Notes: generated by a model not told the origin, from the sequence alone. A stretch of DNA of 42,330 bases from Methylobacterium sp. (GCF_019750675.1 NZ_JAIEOF010000100.1:1-42330), one strand, 5' to 3'. Counted from the first letter of the stretch, positions 10,775 to 19,494 are shown. Numbers and translations are program-made.

Positions 10775-11686
10775 ATGCTCTGCGCCGCCACCCTGTCCGA
10801 CCTCTCCGTTCTCGAACTGGCCGAGCCGCGCCCGCGCGACGGCGGCCGGCGCGACGCCGCGCCCGCCCGGCCGGCACCGGAGCCCGCGCCTCCCCCCGCG
10901 CCCGACCCGTCGCCCCTGCTGCAGATCCGCGGCGTCACCCTGGAATACCGCACGCCGCAGCGGGTGGTGCGGGCCACGCACCGGATCGACCTCGACATCC
11001 ATGCGGGCGACCGCTTCGTCCTGCTCGGGCCATCGGGCTGCGGCAAGTCCACCCTGCTGAAAGCAGCGGCCGGCTTTATCACGCCGGTGGAGGGCGCGAT
11101 CACCCTAGCGGGCGCTCCGGTGCGGGCGCCCGGGCCCGACCGCATTGTGGTGTTCCAGGAATTCGATCAGCTGCCGCCCTGGAAGACGGTGGCGCAGAAC
11201 GTCGCCTTCCCGCTGCGCGCCGCCAAGGCGCTCGGCCGGCGGGAGGCGCAGGAGCGCGCGCGCCACTACATCGACAAGGTCGGGCTCACCCCCTTCGCCG
11301 ACAGCTACCCGCACCAGCTCTCGGGCGGCATGAAGCAACGCGTCGCCATCGCCCGCGCCCTGGCGATGCAGCCCCGGGTGCTGATGATGGACGAGCCCTT
11401 CGCGGCGCTCGACGCCCTGACCCGGCGGCGGATGCAGGAAGAGCTGCTCGCCCTCTGGGACGAGGCCCGCTTCACCCTGCTCTTCGTCACGCATTCGATC
11501 GAGGAGGCGCTCGTGGTCGGCAACCGGGTGGCCCTGCTCTCGCCCCATCCCGGCCGGGTGCGGGCGGAGTTCAACAGCCACGCCTTCGATCTCTCCAGCA
11601 TCGGCAGCGAGGCCTTCCAGGGAGCGGTGCAGCGGCTGCACGCGCGTCTGTTCGAGACCGACGCCCCTGCGGAGGCGGCCCGATGA
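10775..11686 (+). CDS. ABC transporter ATP-binding protein (SsuB/TauB type)
   Basis: A 303-residue ATPase. The first 45 residues are an unusual Pro/Ala-rich extension; the nucleotide-binding domain starts at LLQIRGVTLEY. Walker A is GPSGCGKSTLL, the signature is LSGGMKQRVAIARAL, Walker B is VLMMDEPFAALD and the switch histidine is in FVTHSIEEAL. It powers the importer formed with the flanking binding protein and permease. It starts 10 bases after the binding-protein stop and overlaps the permease start by ATGA, so all three are one operon. The extension could mean the true start lies further in, but no better start with a ribosome binding site is obvious. Confidence 0.9.
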   Translation: MLCAATLSDLSVLELAEPRPRDGGRRDAAPARPAPEPAPPPAPDPSPLLQIRGVTLEYRTPQRVVRATHRIDLDIHAGDRFVLLGPSGCGKSTLLKAAAGFITPVEGAITLAGAPVRAPGPDRIVVFQEFDQLPPWKTVAQNVAFPLRAAKALGRREAQERARHYIDKVGLTPFADSYPHQLSGGMKQRVAIARALAMQPRVLMMDEPFAALDALTRRRMQEELLALWDEARFTLLFVTHSIEEALVVGNRVALLSPHPGRVRAEFNSHAFDLSSIGSEAFQGAVQRLHARLFETDAPAEAAR

Positions 11687-12600
11687 GCGCGTCCGCGACC
11701 CGCCCCGATCGCTTCACCCGGAACCGCGTCCCGCGCGATCTGGTGCCGCCGGTCCGCCCGGAATACGACCGGGTGCTCGCGCCCTTCGTGGAGGCACCGG
11801 TGGAACGCACGCTGCCGCTCGGCGCGCGGCTGTGGCAGCGAGACTGGCTGCGCAAGGGCCTGATCATCGCCGCCCTGGCGCTGGTCTGGGAGGGGCTGGC
11901 GCGCTGGCAGGACAACGACCTGCTGCTGCCCGGATTCCTGGCCACGATGTCGGCCCTCTTCGACGGCCTCGCCAACGGCGAGCTCATCGACCGGATGCGG
12001 ATCTCGCTCACCGTGCTGGTGCAGGGCTACCTCGCCGGCATCGTGCTGGCCTTCGGGCTGACGACGCTCGCGGTCTCGACGCAGTTCGGCCGCGACCTGC
12101 TCTCGACCCTGACGGCGATGTTCAATCCGCTGCCGGCCATCGCCCTGCTGCCGCTCGCCCTGCTCTGGTTCGGCCTCGGCTCCGGCAGCCTGATCTTCGT
12201 GCTGATCCACTCGGTGCTGTGGCCGATGGCGCTCAACACCTATGCGGGCTTCCAGGGCGTACCCGAGACCCTGCGGATGGCGGGGCGCAACTACGGCCTG
12301 CGCGGGCCGTCCTACGTCCTGCAGATCCTGATCCCGGCCGCCCTGCCGGCGATCCTGTCCGGCCTGAAGATCGGCTGGGCCTTCGCCTGGCGCACCCTGA
12401 TCGCGGCCGAGCTCGTGTTCGGGGCTTCCTCGGGGCGGGGTGGCCTCGGCTGGTACATCTTCCAGAACCGCAACGAGCTCTACACCGACCGGGTCTTCGC
12501 CGGGCTCGTCCTGGTCATCGTCATCGGCCTCGTGGTCGAGAACCTCGTGTTCGCGGCCTTCGAGCGGCTGACCGTGCGGCGCTGGGGCATGGCCCGCTAG
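11683..12600 (+). CDS. ABC transporter permease (SsuC/TauC type)
   Basis: A 305-residue inner-membrane permease coupled to the ATPase gene by an ATGA overlap. It has a soluble N-terminal leader of about 60 residues, then about six membrane helices. The EAA-type loop that contacts the ATPase is visible at RMAGRNYGLRGPSYVLQILIPAALPAILSGLKIGWAFAW. The long cytoplasmic leader is longer than in typical SsuC. With its neighbours it completes a NitT/TauT-class importer, probably for sulfonates. Confidence 0.9.
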   Translation: MSASATRPDRFTRNRVPRDLVPPVRPEYDRVLAPFVEAPVERTLPLGARLWQRDWLRKGLIIAALALVWEGLARWQDNDLLLPGFLATMSALFDGLANGELIDRMRISLTVLVQGYLAGIVLAFGLTTLAVSTQFGRDLLSTLTAMFNPLPAIALLPLALLWFGLGSGSLIFVLIHSVLWPMALNTYAGFQGVPETLRMAGRNYGLRGPSYVLQILIPAALPAILSGLKIGWAFAWRTLIAAELVFGASSGRGGLGWYIFQNRNELYTDRVFAGLVLVIVIGLVVENLVFAAFERLTVRRWGMAR

Positions 12601-12656
12601 GATAGGGCTCGGTAGAGTATGAGGCGACACGCGGTGGCGGAGCAGGACCCATCCCG

Positions 12657-13070
12657 ATGAACACCTATGCGTCAGGGTTCGCCGGCGGCGCGCTGGTCGG
12701 CCTGTCGGTGGCGCTCCTGATGCTCCTGAACGGGCGCATCGCGGGGATCAGCGGCCTCGTGGCCGGCCTCGGCCGGGATCGGGGCCTGCGCCGGTGGGTC
12801 GATGCCGCCTTCGTCGCCGGCCTGATCGCCGGGCCGCCGGTCTTCGCCCTCGCCACCGGGGCCTGGCCGGCGATGCGGTTCGTCGCCCCGCTGCCGGTGC
12901 TCGCCGTCGCCGGCCTCCTCGTCGGATTCGGCACGCGCCTCGGCTCGGGCTGCACCAGCGGCCACGGTGTCGCCGGCCTCGCCCGGCTCTCGGCCCGCTC
13001 GCTGGCGGCGGTCCTGACCTTCCTGGGGGCCGGCATGCTCACCGCCGCCCTGTTGCGGGCGCTGGCGTGA
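12657..13070 (+). CDS. YeeE/YedE (DUF395) family membrane protein, first half
   Basis: A 137-residue protein with about four membrane helices, preceded by an AGGA ribosome binding site. It carries GFGTRLGSGCTSGHGVAGLARLS, the conserved cysteine motif of the YeeE/YedE (TsuA, PmpA/B) family, which moves thiosulfate or related sulfur species across the inner membrane using cysteines in the pore. Full-length members are about 350 residues; here the function is split over two genes, this one ending in a GTGA overlap with the next. It follows the sulfonate transporter by 56 bp. Confidence 0.85.
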   Translation: MNTYASGFAGGALVGLSVALLMLLNGRIAGISGLVAGLGRDRGLRRWVDAAFVAGLIAGPPVFALATGAWPAMRFVAPLPVLAVAGLLVGFGTRLGSGCTSGHGVAGLARLSARSLAAVLTFLGAGMLTAALLRALA

Positions 13071-13510
13071 GCGCGGCGCTCCGGCTGCTCGCGGCCCTCG
13101 CCGCCGGACTGATCTTCGGGCTCGGCCTGTCGCTCTCGGGCATGCTCGACCCGGCCCGGGTCCAGGGCTTCCTCGACGTGACCGGCGCCTTCGACGGGCG
13201 TCAGGCCTGGGACCCGACCCTGGCCTTCGTGCTCGGCGGCGCGGTGAGCGTCGCCGGCCTCGGCTACGCTCTGGCCCGGCGCCTGCCGCGCCCGGCCCTG
13301 GCAGCCGCCTTCGAGTTGCCGACGAACCGCCGGATCGACCAGCCGTTGATCGGGGGCGCGGCCCTGTTCGGGATCGGCTGGGGCTTGTCGGGCCTCTGTC
13401 CCGGCCCCGCCGTGGCGGCCCTGTCGACGGGGGCGTTGCCCGTGGCGATCTTCGTCGCCGCCATGCTGGTGGGCATGGCCGTCCACCAGCGGTTCGTCGC
13501 CCGGGCCTGA
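13067..13510 (+). CDS. YeeE/YedE family membrane protein, second half
   Basis: A 147-residue membrane protein started at the GTG at 13067, which overlaps the stop of the preceding gene (GTGA); the ORF-track start at 12794 runs inside the neighbour and is not used. It begins SAALRLLAALAAGLIFGLGLSLSGMLDP and contains FGIGWGLSGLCPGPAVAAL, the second cysteine motif of the family. Together with the first half it should form one transport unit for a reduced or oxidised inorganic sulfur species. Its stop lies three bases from the convergent monooxygenase gene. Confidence 0.85.
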   Translation: MSAALRLLAALAAGLIFGLGLSLSGMLDPARVQGFLDVTGAFDGRQAWDPTLAFVLGGAVSVAGLGYALARRLPRPALAAAFELPTNRRIDQPLIGGAALFGIGWGLSGLCPGPAVAALSTGALPVAIFVAAMLVGMAVHQRFVARA

Positions 13511-13513
13511 ATC

Positions 13514-14557
13514 TCAGCGTACCCGGGATAAGACCTTCTCTGCGAAGCGCCGCATCTCGGCCTCGAATGGCTGGAATTGCAGCATGAAGAGCTCGATGCC
13601 GGCGGCATGGAAGGCGCGGATGCGGGACGCGACGGTGTCGTAGCTGCCGACGAGTCCGGCGGCGGTGCCGCCGTTGGTCCCGACATGGCGGGAGGCCGCG
13701 GCGTCGGTCTTGGCGAACATCACGCTCGCCGTGTCCGTACGCGCCCGGGTGTCCGCCCGCAGGCCCGCGTCGCGGTCGGCCAGGGCCAGGAGGCGCGCGT
13801 GTTCGGCCTGCGCCGCCGCATCGGTCTCGCGGGCGATGACGAAGGCCGAGAGCCCGTAGCGCAGGGGGCCGTTGGCAGCGGGCCGGCGGGCGACGTCGGC
13901 GATCAGCGCCGCGACATCCGCGAGGGGCTGGCCGTTGATGAACCAGACGTCGGCTTCGCTCGCCGCCAGCGCCCGGGCCGGTTCGGATTCGCCGCCGAGA
14001 TAGATCGTCGGGCGCGGCCGGAAGCTGCCGGCCGGGCGCAGCTGGTAATCCGACACCCGAAAGTGCGGACCCGCATGGGTGACGCGCTCGCCCCGCATCA
14101 GCCGGTCGACGAGGCCGATCCATTCGGCGCCGTAGGCGTAGCGCGCGTCGTGGGCCGGGAAGGGCAGGCCCGCTCGCTCGAACTCGGCCCGGTTCCAGGC
14201 ATTCACGAGGTTGAGGGCGAACCGCCCCTGCGCGATGTGCTCGATCTGCAGGGCCATCTTGGCCAGGACCACGGGGTGGTAGAGCCCGGGCTTGATCGCC
14301 GCGATAATCTCGATGCGCCGGGTCAGGGCGGCCAGGGCGGCCGAGGCGGTCCAGGCCTCGAGCTGGTCGCGCCCGTCGTCGTAGGGGTTGGCGGTGTGCT
14401 GGGCGACGAGCACGGCGTCGAAGCCCAGGGCCTCGGCCTCCAGCACCAGGGCGCGGTTGCGGTCCCAGCTGGCGTCGTCGGCCTCGTCCGGATCGTGGTG
14501 GGCGGCGCGGGAGCCGTGGACGGCCGCCCAGATCCCGAAGCGGAGGGGATGGGTCAT
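13514..14557 (-). CDS. FMNH2-dependent monooxygenase, SfnG/SsuD-like
   Basis: A 347-residue bacterial-luciferase-family (LLM class) enzyme. Family features include FGIWAAVHGSR at the N-terminus, ALVLEAEALGFDAVLVAQHT, ALNLVNAWNRAEFERAGLPFPAHDARY and the C-terminal HVGTNGGTAAGLVGSYDTVASRI. This layout is closest to dimethylsulfone monooxygenase SfnG and alkanesulfonate monooxygenase SsuD, which use reduced FMN and oxygen to cleave C-S bonds and free sulfinate or sulfite. No dedicated flavin reductase (SsuE/SfnF) lies nearby, so reduced flavin must come from elsewhere. It follows an orphan sulfonate-binding-protein gene by 4 bp in the same operon. The exact substrate (sulfone or sulfonate) is not decided. 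Confidence 0.8.
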   Translation of the reverse strand: MTHPLRFGIWAAVHGSRAAHHDPDEADDASWDRNRALVLEAEALGFDAVLVAQHTANPYDDGRDQLEAWTASAALAALTRRIEIIAAIKPGLYHPVVLAKMALQIEHIAQGRFALNLVNAWNRAEFERAGLPFPAHDARYAYGAEWIGLVDRLMRGERVTHAGPHFRVSDYQLRPAGSFRPRPTIYLGGESEPARALAASEADVWFINGQPLADVAALIADVARRPAANGPLRYGLSAFVIARETDAAAQAEHARLLALADRDAGLRADTRARTDTASVMFAKTDAAASRHVGTNGGTAAGLVGSYDTVASRIRAFHAAGIELFMLQFQPFEAEMRRFAEKVLSRVR

Positions 14558-14561
14558 GCGC

Positions 14562-15551
14562 TCAGCCCCGCTCCGCCGCTGGCTGCCAGATCTTCACCGC
14601 GGTCGCGTCGAGGTCGCGGGGAATCAGCCTGGCCTCGCGGAAGGTGTCGGCGATGGCCTGCTGCTCGCCGAGCTCTGACCGCACCACCGGCGTGACCTCG
14701 TAGGTCCGGCGCCGGTTCACGGTGGCGACCACCTCCGGGGAGAGGTCGCCCCAGATCGGCGCGAGGAGCGCCACCGCCGCATCGGGCTCGGCCTTGACCC
14801 AGCGTCCCGCTTGCCGGAGCGCGTCGTAGACGATCCTGACGACCCCCGGGTTCTCGGCTACGAAGCGGTCGTTGGCGAGATAGTAGCGGTGGTAGCTCGA
14901 CAAGCCGGTGGCGTCGGCCAACACCCGCACCGGCCGCTTGGCCTGCGCGATAGCGAGGAACGGGTCCCAGATCACCCAGGCGTCGAGGCTGCCCTGGCCG
15001 AAGGCCGCCAGCCCCTCCGGCGCTTGGAGATAGGCCGGCTTGATGTCGGTGAAGGCGAGGCCCGCCCGCTTGAGGGCGGCTGCCAGGATGAAGTGGCAGC
15101 CCGACCCGCGCGAGACGCCGACCATGCGGCCCTTCAGGTCGGCGATGGAGCGGATCGGCGAGTCCTCGGGGACGATGATGGCTTCCGCCGAGGGCGAGCC
15201 GACCTCGCGGGCATAGAAGGTGAGCGGCGCATCGGCAGCCTGGGTGAAGATCGGCACCGCGTCGGCGACGTCCGCGTGGAGATCGACGGCCCCGGCGTTC
15301 ATCGGCTCAATCACGCTGGTGAAGAGGTGCCAGGAGGGCGCGAAGCCCAGGGCCTTCAGGCGCTCGTCCAGGGTACCCTTCGCCTTCAGGACGGTGAGCA
15401 GGGTCGAGGAGCGCTGGTAGCTCAGGCGGACGGTCCGCTCGGCAGCGTGGAGCGCCGGCATCCCGAGGGGCGCCAGCGCTGCGGCCCCGAGGCCGGCGCG
15501 CAGGATCCTCCGGCGCGACAGGACGGTCCCGCGCGGCGTGTCGTCGGTCAT
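14562..15551 (-). CDS. aliphatic-sulfonate-type ABC substrate-binding protein (orphan)
   Basis: A 329-residue protein from the ATG at 15551, preferred because CCGGAGACG lies just upstream and it gives a Tat-like signal SRRRILRAGLGAAALAPLGMPALHAAE; the longer track start reads through a tandem repeat in the leader. The mature part starts TVRLSYQRSSTLLTVLKAKGTLDERLKALG, close to SsuA-family proteins. A further SsuA-family segment is LAAFGQGSLDAWVIWDPFLAIAQ. No permease or ATPase accompanies it; it shares an operon only with the SfnG-like enzyme, so it may feed one of the two nearby SsuBC-type transporters. Confidence 0.85.
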   Translation of the reverse strand: MTDDTPRGTVLSRRRILRAGLGAAALAPLGMPALHAAERTVRLSYQRSSTLLTVLKAKGTLDERLKALGFAPSWHLFTSVIEPMNAGAVDLHADVADAVPIFTQAADAPLTFYAREVGSPSAEAIIVPEDSPIRSIADLKGRMVGVSRGSGCHFILAAALKRAGLAFTDIKPAYLQAPEGLAAFGQGSLDAWVIWDPFLAIAQAKRPVRVLADATGLSSYHRYYLANDRFVAENPGVVRIVYDALRQAGRWVKAEPDAAVALLAPIWGDLSPEVVATVNRRRTYEVTPVVRSELGEQQAIADTFREARLIPRDLDATAVKIWQPAAERG

Positions 15552-15567
15552 GAATCGTCTCCGGGTG

Positions 15568-15621
15568 GCAAGTCTTGCACGGAGCAAGTCCCGCAGGGCG
15601 CAAGTCCCGCAGTGGAAAGTC
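15568..15621. repeat. four-copy tandem repeat, 16-bp period (GCAAGTC)
   Basis: GCAAGTC recurs at 15568, 15584 and 15600, exactly 16 bp apart, with a degenerate fourth copy GAAAGTC at 15615. The first copy is part of the perfect palindrome GCAAG-T-CTTGC; copies two and three read GCAAGTCCCGCAG. The array lies 17 bp upstream of the sulfonate-binding-protein start, inside the probable 5' leader. It could be a tandem operator for a sulfur regulator or an RNA element. Its function is inferred from position only. Confidence 0.6.
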
Positions 15622-16135
15622 TCGTGGGACAACGTCGCGCACCGCGCCGCCGACGGTCTTCGCGGGACCGTTCGCGGATCACTTGTGCCGTTGCTGTGAG
15701 ATCACGATCCCGTGCCGAAGATTTACCGGCGCGCGCCAAGATTTCGAAAGAAAATAGTTTTTCGAATTTGTGCGCTTTCTTGGGGGAATGCGCCTGCGGA
15801 TCGACAATGCTCGAGAATGGTGGCGGTCCAGGACTGCATCGCGGGGTGACGCGGCCCACACCCCTCTTTCCACCGGGAGGCATTGATCATGGCCAGGAGC
15901 GGGATCACGCCTCCGGTGCGCGGATCGCGGGCCCGGGGAAGACCCTTCTCGCGCGACCGTCCGGCACCACGGCTTTCATCCTTGATGGCGTCGCAATTTG
16001 GCCTCTGCTTTCATTGACTGAGTGCGGAATGGTCGTGAATAAATGAAGCTCATTTCTTTGCTTCAAGAGACCTGACCTCGTCTTCCGGCTCCCGAGATCG
16101 GCAAGCGCGGGGCCGGGCCGCGGATCATCCCGTCC
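15622..16135. promoter_or_regulatory. divergent intergenic region before metN
   Basis: This region separates the minus-strand sulfonate gene from the plus-strand methionine importer. Two TTCGAA palindromes lie 18 bp apart (15743 and 15761) in an AT-rich patch, and TGAAGC/GCTTCA (16044-16065) forms a small inverted repeat near the metN side. These are plausible operator sites. I looked for a SAM riboswitch before metN and did not recognise one. The track ORFs here have no domains. Confidence 0.4.
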
Positions 16136-17233
16136 ATGCCGTCGACCATCCATTCCGCCGAGGCCGTGATCCGCTTCGAATCCGTCTCGAAGACCTACGC
16201 GCCCCGGCGCAACGGGGCGGCGGTCGCCGCCCTGGACGGCATCGACCTCGCGGTTCCGGCCGGGTCGATCCTGGGCATCATCGGGCGCTCGGGTGCCGGC
16301 AAGTCGACCCTGATCCGCCTGATCAACGGCCTGGAGCGGCCGAGTGCGGGCCGTGTCTGGGTCGGGGATGCCGAGGTGTCGGCCCTGCGTGCGCGGGAGC
16401 TGCGCGCCCTGCGGGCCCGGGTCGGGATGATCTTCCAGCACTTCAACCTGCTCTCGTCCCGGGACGCCGCCGGCAACGTCGCGCTGCCCCTGGAGATCGC
16501 CAGCTGGGCACCGGTCGCGATCCGGGCGCGGGTCGCCGAGTTGCTCGATCTCGTGGGGCTCACGGATCAGGCGGGGCGCTATCCCGCCGAGCTGTCGGGC
16601 GGACAGAAGCAGCGCGTCGGCATTGCCCGGGCCCTGGCGACGCGGCCGGAGGTGCTGCTCTCCGACGAGGCGACCTCGGCCCTGGACCCCGAGACCACCC
16701 GGTCGATCCTGGCGCTCCTCGCGCGCATCAACCGGGAGCTCGGCCTCACCATCGTGCTCATCACCCACGAGATGTCGGTGATCCGCGCCGTGGCCGACCG
16801 CGTCGCAGTGATCGAGCACGGCGCCATCGTCGAGCAGGGCTCGGCCTTCGACGTCTTCACCCGGCCGCAGACCGAGATCACGCGCTCCCTCCTCGCGGGC
16901 GAAATGGGCCACGGGCTGCCCCCGGTCCTGGCGGCGCGGATCGGAGCCGGCCCACGCCCGGGCGCGACCGTGGTGCTGCGCATCGCCTTCGAGGATGCCC
17001 CGGACGGCAGCGCGATCCTGGCGCGGCTCGCCCGCGACACCGGCATCGAGGCCGCGATCCTGGCCGGCACCGTGGACGAGATCGGCGGTCGTTCGTTCGG
17101 CTCCCTGGCGATCGGGCTGCCGCCGGCGCCCGACGTGGCGGCACGGGCGCGGGCCTACCTGGCGCAGCACGGCATCGACAGTCAGGTCCTGGGATACCTG
17201 CCGCCGGCCCAGGAGGCGTCCCGTGTCGCCTGA
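16136..17233 (+). CDS. metN: methionine ABC transporter ATP-binding protein
   Basis: A 365-residue ATPase of the D/L-methionine importer. Walker A is GRSGAGKSTLIRLINGLERP, the signature is LSGGQKQRVGIARAL, Walker B is VLLSDEATSALDPET and the switch is ITHEMSVIRA. After the ATPase domain a C-terminal NIL-type regulatory domain of about 90 residues follows (VVLRIAFEDAPDGSAILARLARDTGIEAAILAGTVDEIGGRSFGSL), the site where cytoplasmic methionine shuts the E. coli transporter off. The SDEATSALD wording, with Ser before Asp, is typical of MetN. It overlaps metI by 11 bases. Confidence 0.93.
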   Translation: MPSTIHSAEAVIRFESVSKTYAPRRNGAAVAALDGIDLAVPAGSILGIIGRSGAGKSTLIRLINGLERPSAGRVWVGDAEVSALRARELRALRARVGMIFQHFNLLSSRDAAGNVALPLEIASWAPVAIRARVAELLDLVGLTDQAGRYPAELSGGQKQRVGIARALATRPEVLLSDEATSALDPETTRSILALLARINRELGLTIVLITHEMSVIRAVADRVAVIEHGAIVEQGSAFDVFTRPQTEITRSLLAGEMGHGLPPVLAARIGAGPRPGATVVLRIAFEDAPDGSAILARLARDTGIEAAILAGTVDEIGGRSFGSLAIGLPPAPDVAARARAYLAQHGIDSQVLGYLPPAQEASRVA

Positions 17234-17888
17234 ACTGATCCGTCTCCTCGTCCAGGCCACCGGCGACACCCTCACGATGGTGGCGCTCGCCGCCTCCCTC
17301 GGCACCCTGTTCGGCCTGCCGCTGGGGATCTTCCTGGCCACGAGCCGGCGGGGCGAGCTCCTCGCCGCGCCGATCGCAAACGCCGTGCTCGGCTTCGTCG
17401 TCAACGCGACCCGCTCGACGCCCTTCATCATCCTAGTGGTGGCGATCATCCCCTTCACCCGGCTCATCGCCGGCACCTCCATCGGGACCCTCGCCGCCAC
17501 GGTCCCGCTCACGGTGGCGGCGACGCCCTTCCTGGCGCGCCTGATCGAGGCGGCGATCCGTGAGGTCGATCCGGGCCTCGTGGAGGCAGCCCGCGCCTTC
17601 GGGGCGAGCCCGGGGCAGATCATCGCCAAGGTGCTGATCCCCGAGGCGCTGCCCGGCATCGTGTCGGGCCTGACCCTGGCGGTGGTCTCCCTCCTCGGCT
17701 TCTCCGCCATGGTCGGCGCCGTCGGCGGCGGCGGCCTCGGCGATCTCGGCATCCGCTACGGCTACCAGCGCTTCCGGCCCGAGATGATGCTGGCCGTGGT
17801 CATCGTCCTCGTGGTCCTCGTCCAGGCGGTGCAGACCGTCGGCGAGGGCCTGGCGCGGCGCCTGAACCGGCGCATCCGGCAGGCCTGA
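17223..17888 (+). CDS. metI: methionine ABC transporter permease
   Basis: A 221-residue permease started at the GTG at 17223 (SPELIRLLVQATGDTLTMVALAASLGTLFGLPLG), overlapping the end of metN; the track start at 16995 is an in-frame extension into metN. About five membrane helices are visible. The coupling loop is AIREVDPGLVEAARAFGASPGQIIAKVLIPEALPGIVSG, and GFSAMVGAVGGGGLGDLGIRYGYQRF is the highly conserved MetI C-terminal segment. It works with MetN and the binding protein MetQ encoded 46 bp downstream. Confidence 0.93.
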   Translation: MSPELIRLLVQATGDTLTMVALAASLGTLFGLPLGIFLATSRRGELLAAPIANAVLGFVVNATRSTPFIILVVAIIPFTRLIAGTSIGTLAATVPLTVAATPFLARLIEAAIREVDPGLVEAARAFGASPGQIIAKVLIPEALPGIVSGLTLAVVSLLGFSAMVGAVGGGGLGDLGIRYGYQRFRPEMMLAVVIVLVVLVQAVQTVGEGLARRLNRRIRQA

Positions 17889-17933
17889 CGCGCCCCTTCG
17901 CACCCCTCCCGCCTCCAACCCGGACGATCCGCC

Positions 17934-18728
17934 ATGCTGCGCGCCCTGACCCTCGCCGCCCTCCTCGCCGTGTCCGTCTCGGCTGTGCCCGCTCCAGTGC
18001 GGGCCGAACCCCTGACGCGGCTCCGCATCGGGGCGACGCCGGGGCCGCACGCGCAGATCCTCGAGGCGGTGAAGCCGATCGCGGCGCAGCGGGGGCTCGA
18101 TCTCCAGATCATCGAGTTCTCCGGCTACGTCGTGCCGAACGAGGCCCTCTTGCCCGGCGAGATCGAGGCGAACTCGTTCCAGAACCAGCCCTTCCTCGAC
18201 AACCAGAAGGCCGACCGGGGCTACCGGATCACCGGCGTCGGCCTCACGGTGAACTTCCCCCTCGGCATCTATTCGAAGCGCCACAAAAGCTTCGACGCGG
18301 TGCCGAACGGCGGCACCGTGGCGATCCAGAACGACCCGACCAATGGCGGGCGCTCGCTGCTGCTCCTGCAGGACAACGGCGTGATCAAGCTGGCCCCCGG
18401 CACCGGGTTCAAGCCGACGGTGGCAGACATCGTCGAGAATCCGCGCAGGCTCCGCTTCATCGAGGTGGACGCGGCCCAGACGCCTCGCGCCCTCGACGAC
18501 GTGGACGCCGCGGCGGTCAACACCAACTACGCGACGCCCGCCGGCCTCAAGCCCTCCGACGCGCTCCTCAAGGAGGAGCCGAAGGGGCCCTACGTGAACA
18601 TGCTGGCGGTCCGCGAGGCCGACAAGGACAAGCCCTGGGTCAAGGCCCTGGTGGAGAGCTACCGCACGCCGGAGACCAAGGCCTTCGTGGAGACGACCTT
18701 CGGCGGGGCGGTGCTCACGAGCTGGTAG
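17934..18728 (+). CDS. metQ: methionine-binding protein, NlpA/MetQ family
   Basis: A 264-residue binding protein with a signal peptide ending near APVRAEP. There is no lipobox cysteine, so unlike E. coli MetQ it is probably a free periplasmic protein. The mature domain starts TRLRIGATPGPHAQILEAVKPIAAQRGLDLQIIEFSGYVVPN, and the conserved EANSFQNQPFLDNQ, AIQNDPTNGGRSLLLLQ and AAVNTNYATPAGL segments fit the NlpA family. It is the last gene of metN-metI-metQ and ends 10 bp from the convergent ssuB-like gene. Confidence 0.93.
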   Translation: MLRALTLAALLAVSVSAVPAPVRAEPLTRLRIGATPGPHAQILEAVKPIAAQRGLDLQIIEFSGYVVPNEALLPGEIEANSFQNQPFLDNQKADRGYRITGVGLTVNFPLGIYSKRHKSFDAVPNGGTVAIQNDPTNGGRSLLLLQDNGVIKLAPGTGFKPTVADIVENPRRLRFIEVDAAQTPRALDDVDAAAVNTNYATPAGLKPSDALLKEEPKGPYVNMLAVREADKDKPWVKALVESYRTPETKAFVETTFGGAVLTSW

Positions 18729-18738
18729 GCCGCGCCGG

Positions 18739-19494
18739 TCAGGCGGTCTGCGCCACCGGACGCGGGGGCGCGGCGAGGGACTGGTCCAGCAGGGCCCGCA
18801 GGGTGCGCGCGGTCAGATCCTGGGCCGCCGCGTCCCCGGAGCGAGGCGCATCGAGCGCGACCGTCTCGTGGATGCGGCCGGGATGGGGGCGCATGACCAC
18901 GACCCGGTCCGCGAGGGACGCGGCCTCGGCGACGTCGTGGGTGACGAGGACGACGGTCGGGCGGGCCTCGGCCCAGAGCGCCAGCAGGTGGCGGTGCAGG
19001 TCCTCGCGCGTGACGGCGTCGAGGGCCGAGAAGGGCTCGTCGAGCAGGAGAACCCGGGGGTCGGCCACGAAGGCCCGGGCGATGGCGACGCGCTGCTGCT
19101 GGCCGCCGGAGAGCTCGCGCGGCCAGCGCCCCGCATGCTCGGCGAGACCGACGCGGTCGAGGGCGCGGGCCACCCGGGCCCGGCGCTCGGCCGCCGGCCG
19201 GTCGGCGAGGCCGAAGCCCACATTCTCGGCGATGCTGAGCCAGGGCAGCAGGCGCGGCTCCTGGAAGACCAGGCCGAGGCCGGGATGCGGGCCGTCAATG
19301 GTGACGCCGTCGAGCCGGATGGAACCCGCCGTCGCCACGTCGAGGCCCGCCACAAGGCGCAGGAGGGTGGTCTTCCCGCAGCCCGAGCCACCCACCACGG
19401 CGACGATCTCGCCGGGCGCGAGGGAGAGGGTCAGGCCGGAGAGCGCCCGCGTCCCGTCCGCGTAGGTCTTCGAGAGGTCCTGGATCGTCAGCAT
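18739..19494 (-). CDS. ssuB: sulfonate ABC transporter ATP-binding protein
   Basis: A 251-residue ATPase of SsuB size. Walker A is GGSGCGKTTLLRLVAGLD, the Q loop is in FQEPRLLPWLSIAENVGFGL, the signature is LSGGQQQRVAIARAF, Walker B is VLLLDEPFSALDAVT and the switch is VTHDVAEA. The LLPW Q-loop wording is typical of SsuB/TauB. It is the last gene of a five-gene minus-strand operon (DszC-like, NtaA-like, ssuA, ssuC, ssuB), starting 39 bp after the permease stop. The whole operon imports and cleaves organosulfur compounds. Confidence 0.9.
   Translation of the reverse strand: MLTIQDLSKTYADGTRALSGLTLSLAPGEIVAVVGGSGCGKTTLLRLVAGLDVATAGSIRLDGVTIDGPHPGLGLVFQEPRLLPWLSIAENVGFGLADRPAAERRARVARALDRVGLAEHAGRWPRELSGGQQQRVAIARAFVADPRVLLLDEPFSALDAVTREDLHRHLLALWAEARPTVVLVTHDVAEAASLADRVVVMRPHPGRIHETVALDAPRSGDAAAQDLTARTLRALLDQSLAAPPRPVAQTA

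Noticed and set aside
16020-16135. Possible SAM riboswitch before metN
   Set aside because: I could not match a SAM-I or SAM-II core; only a small TGAAGC/GCTTCA inverted repeat is present.
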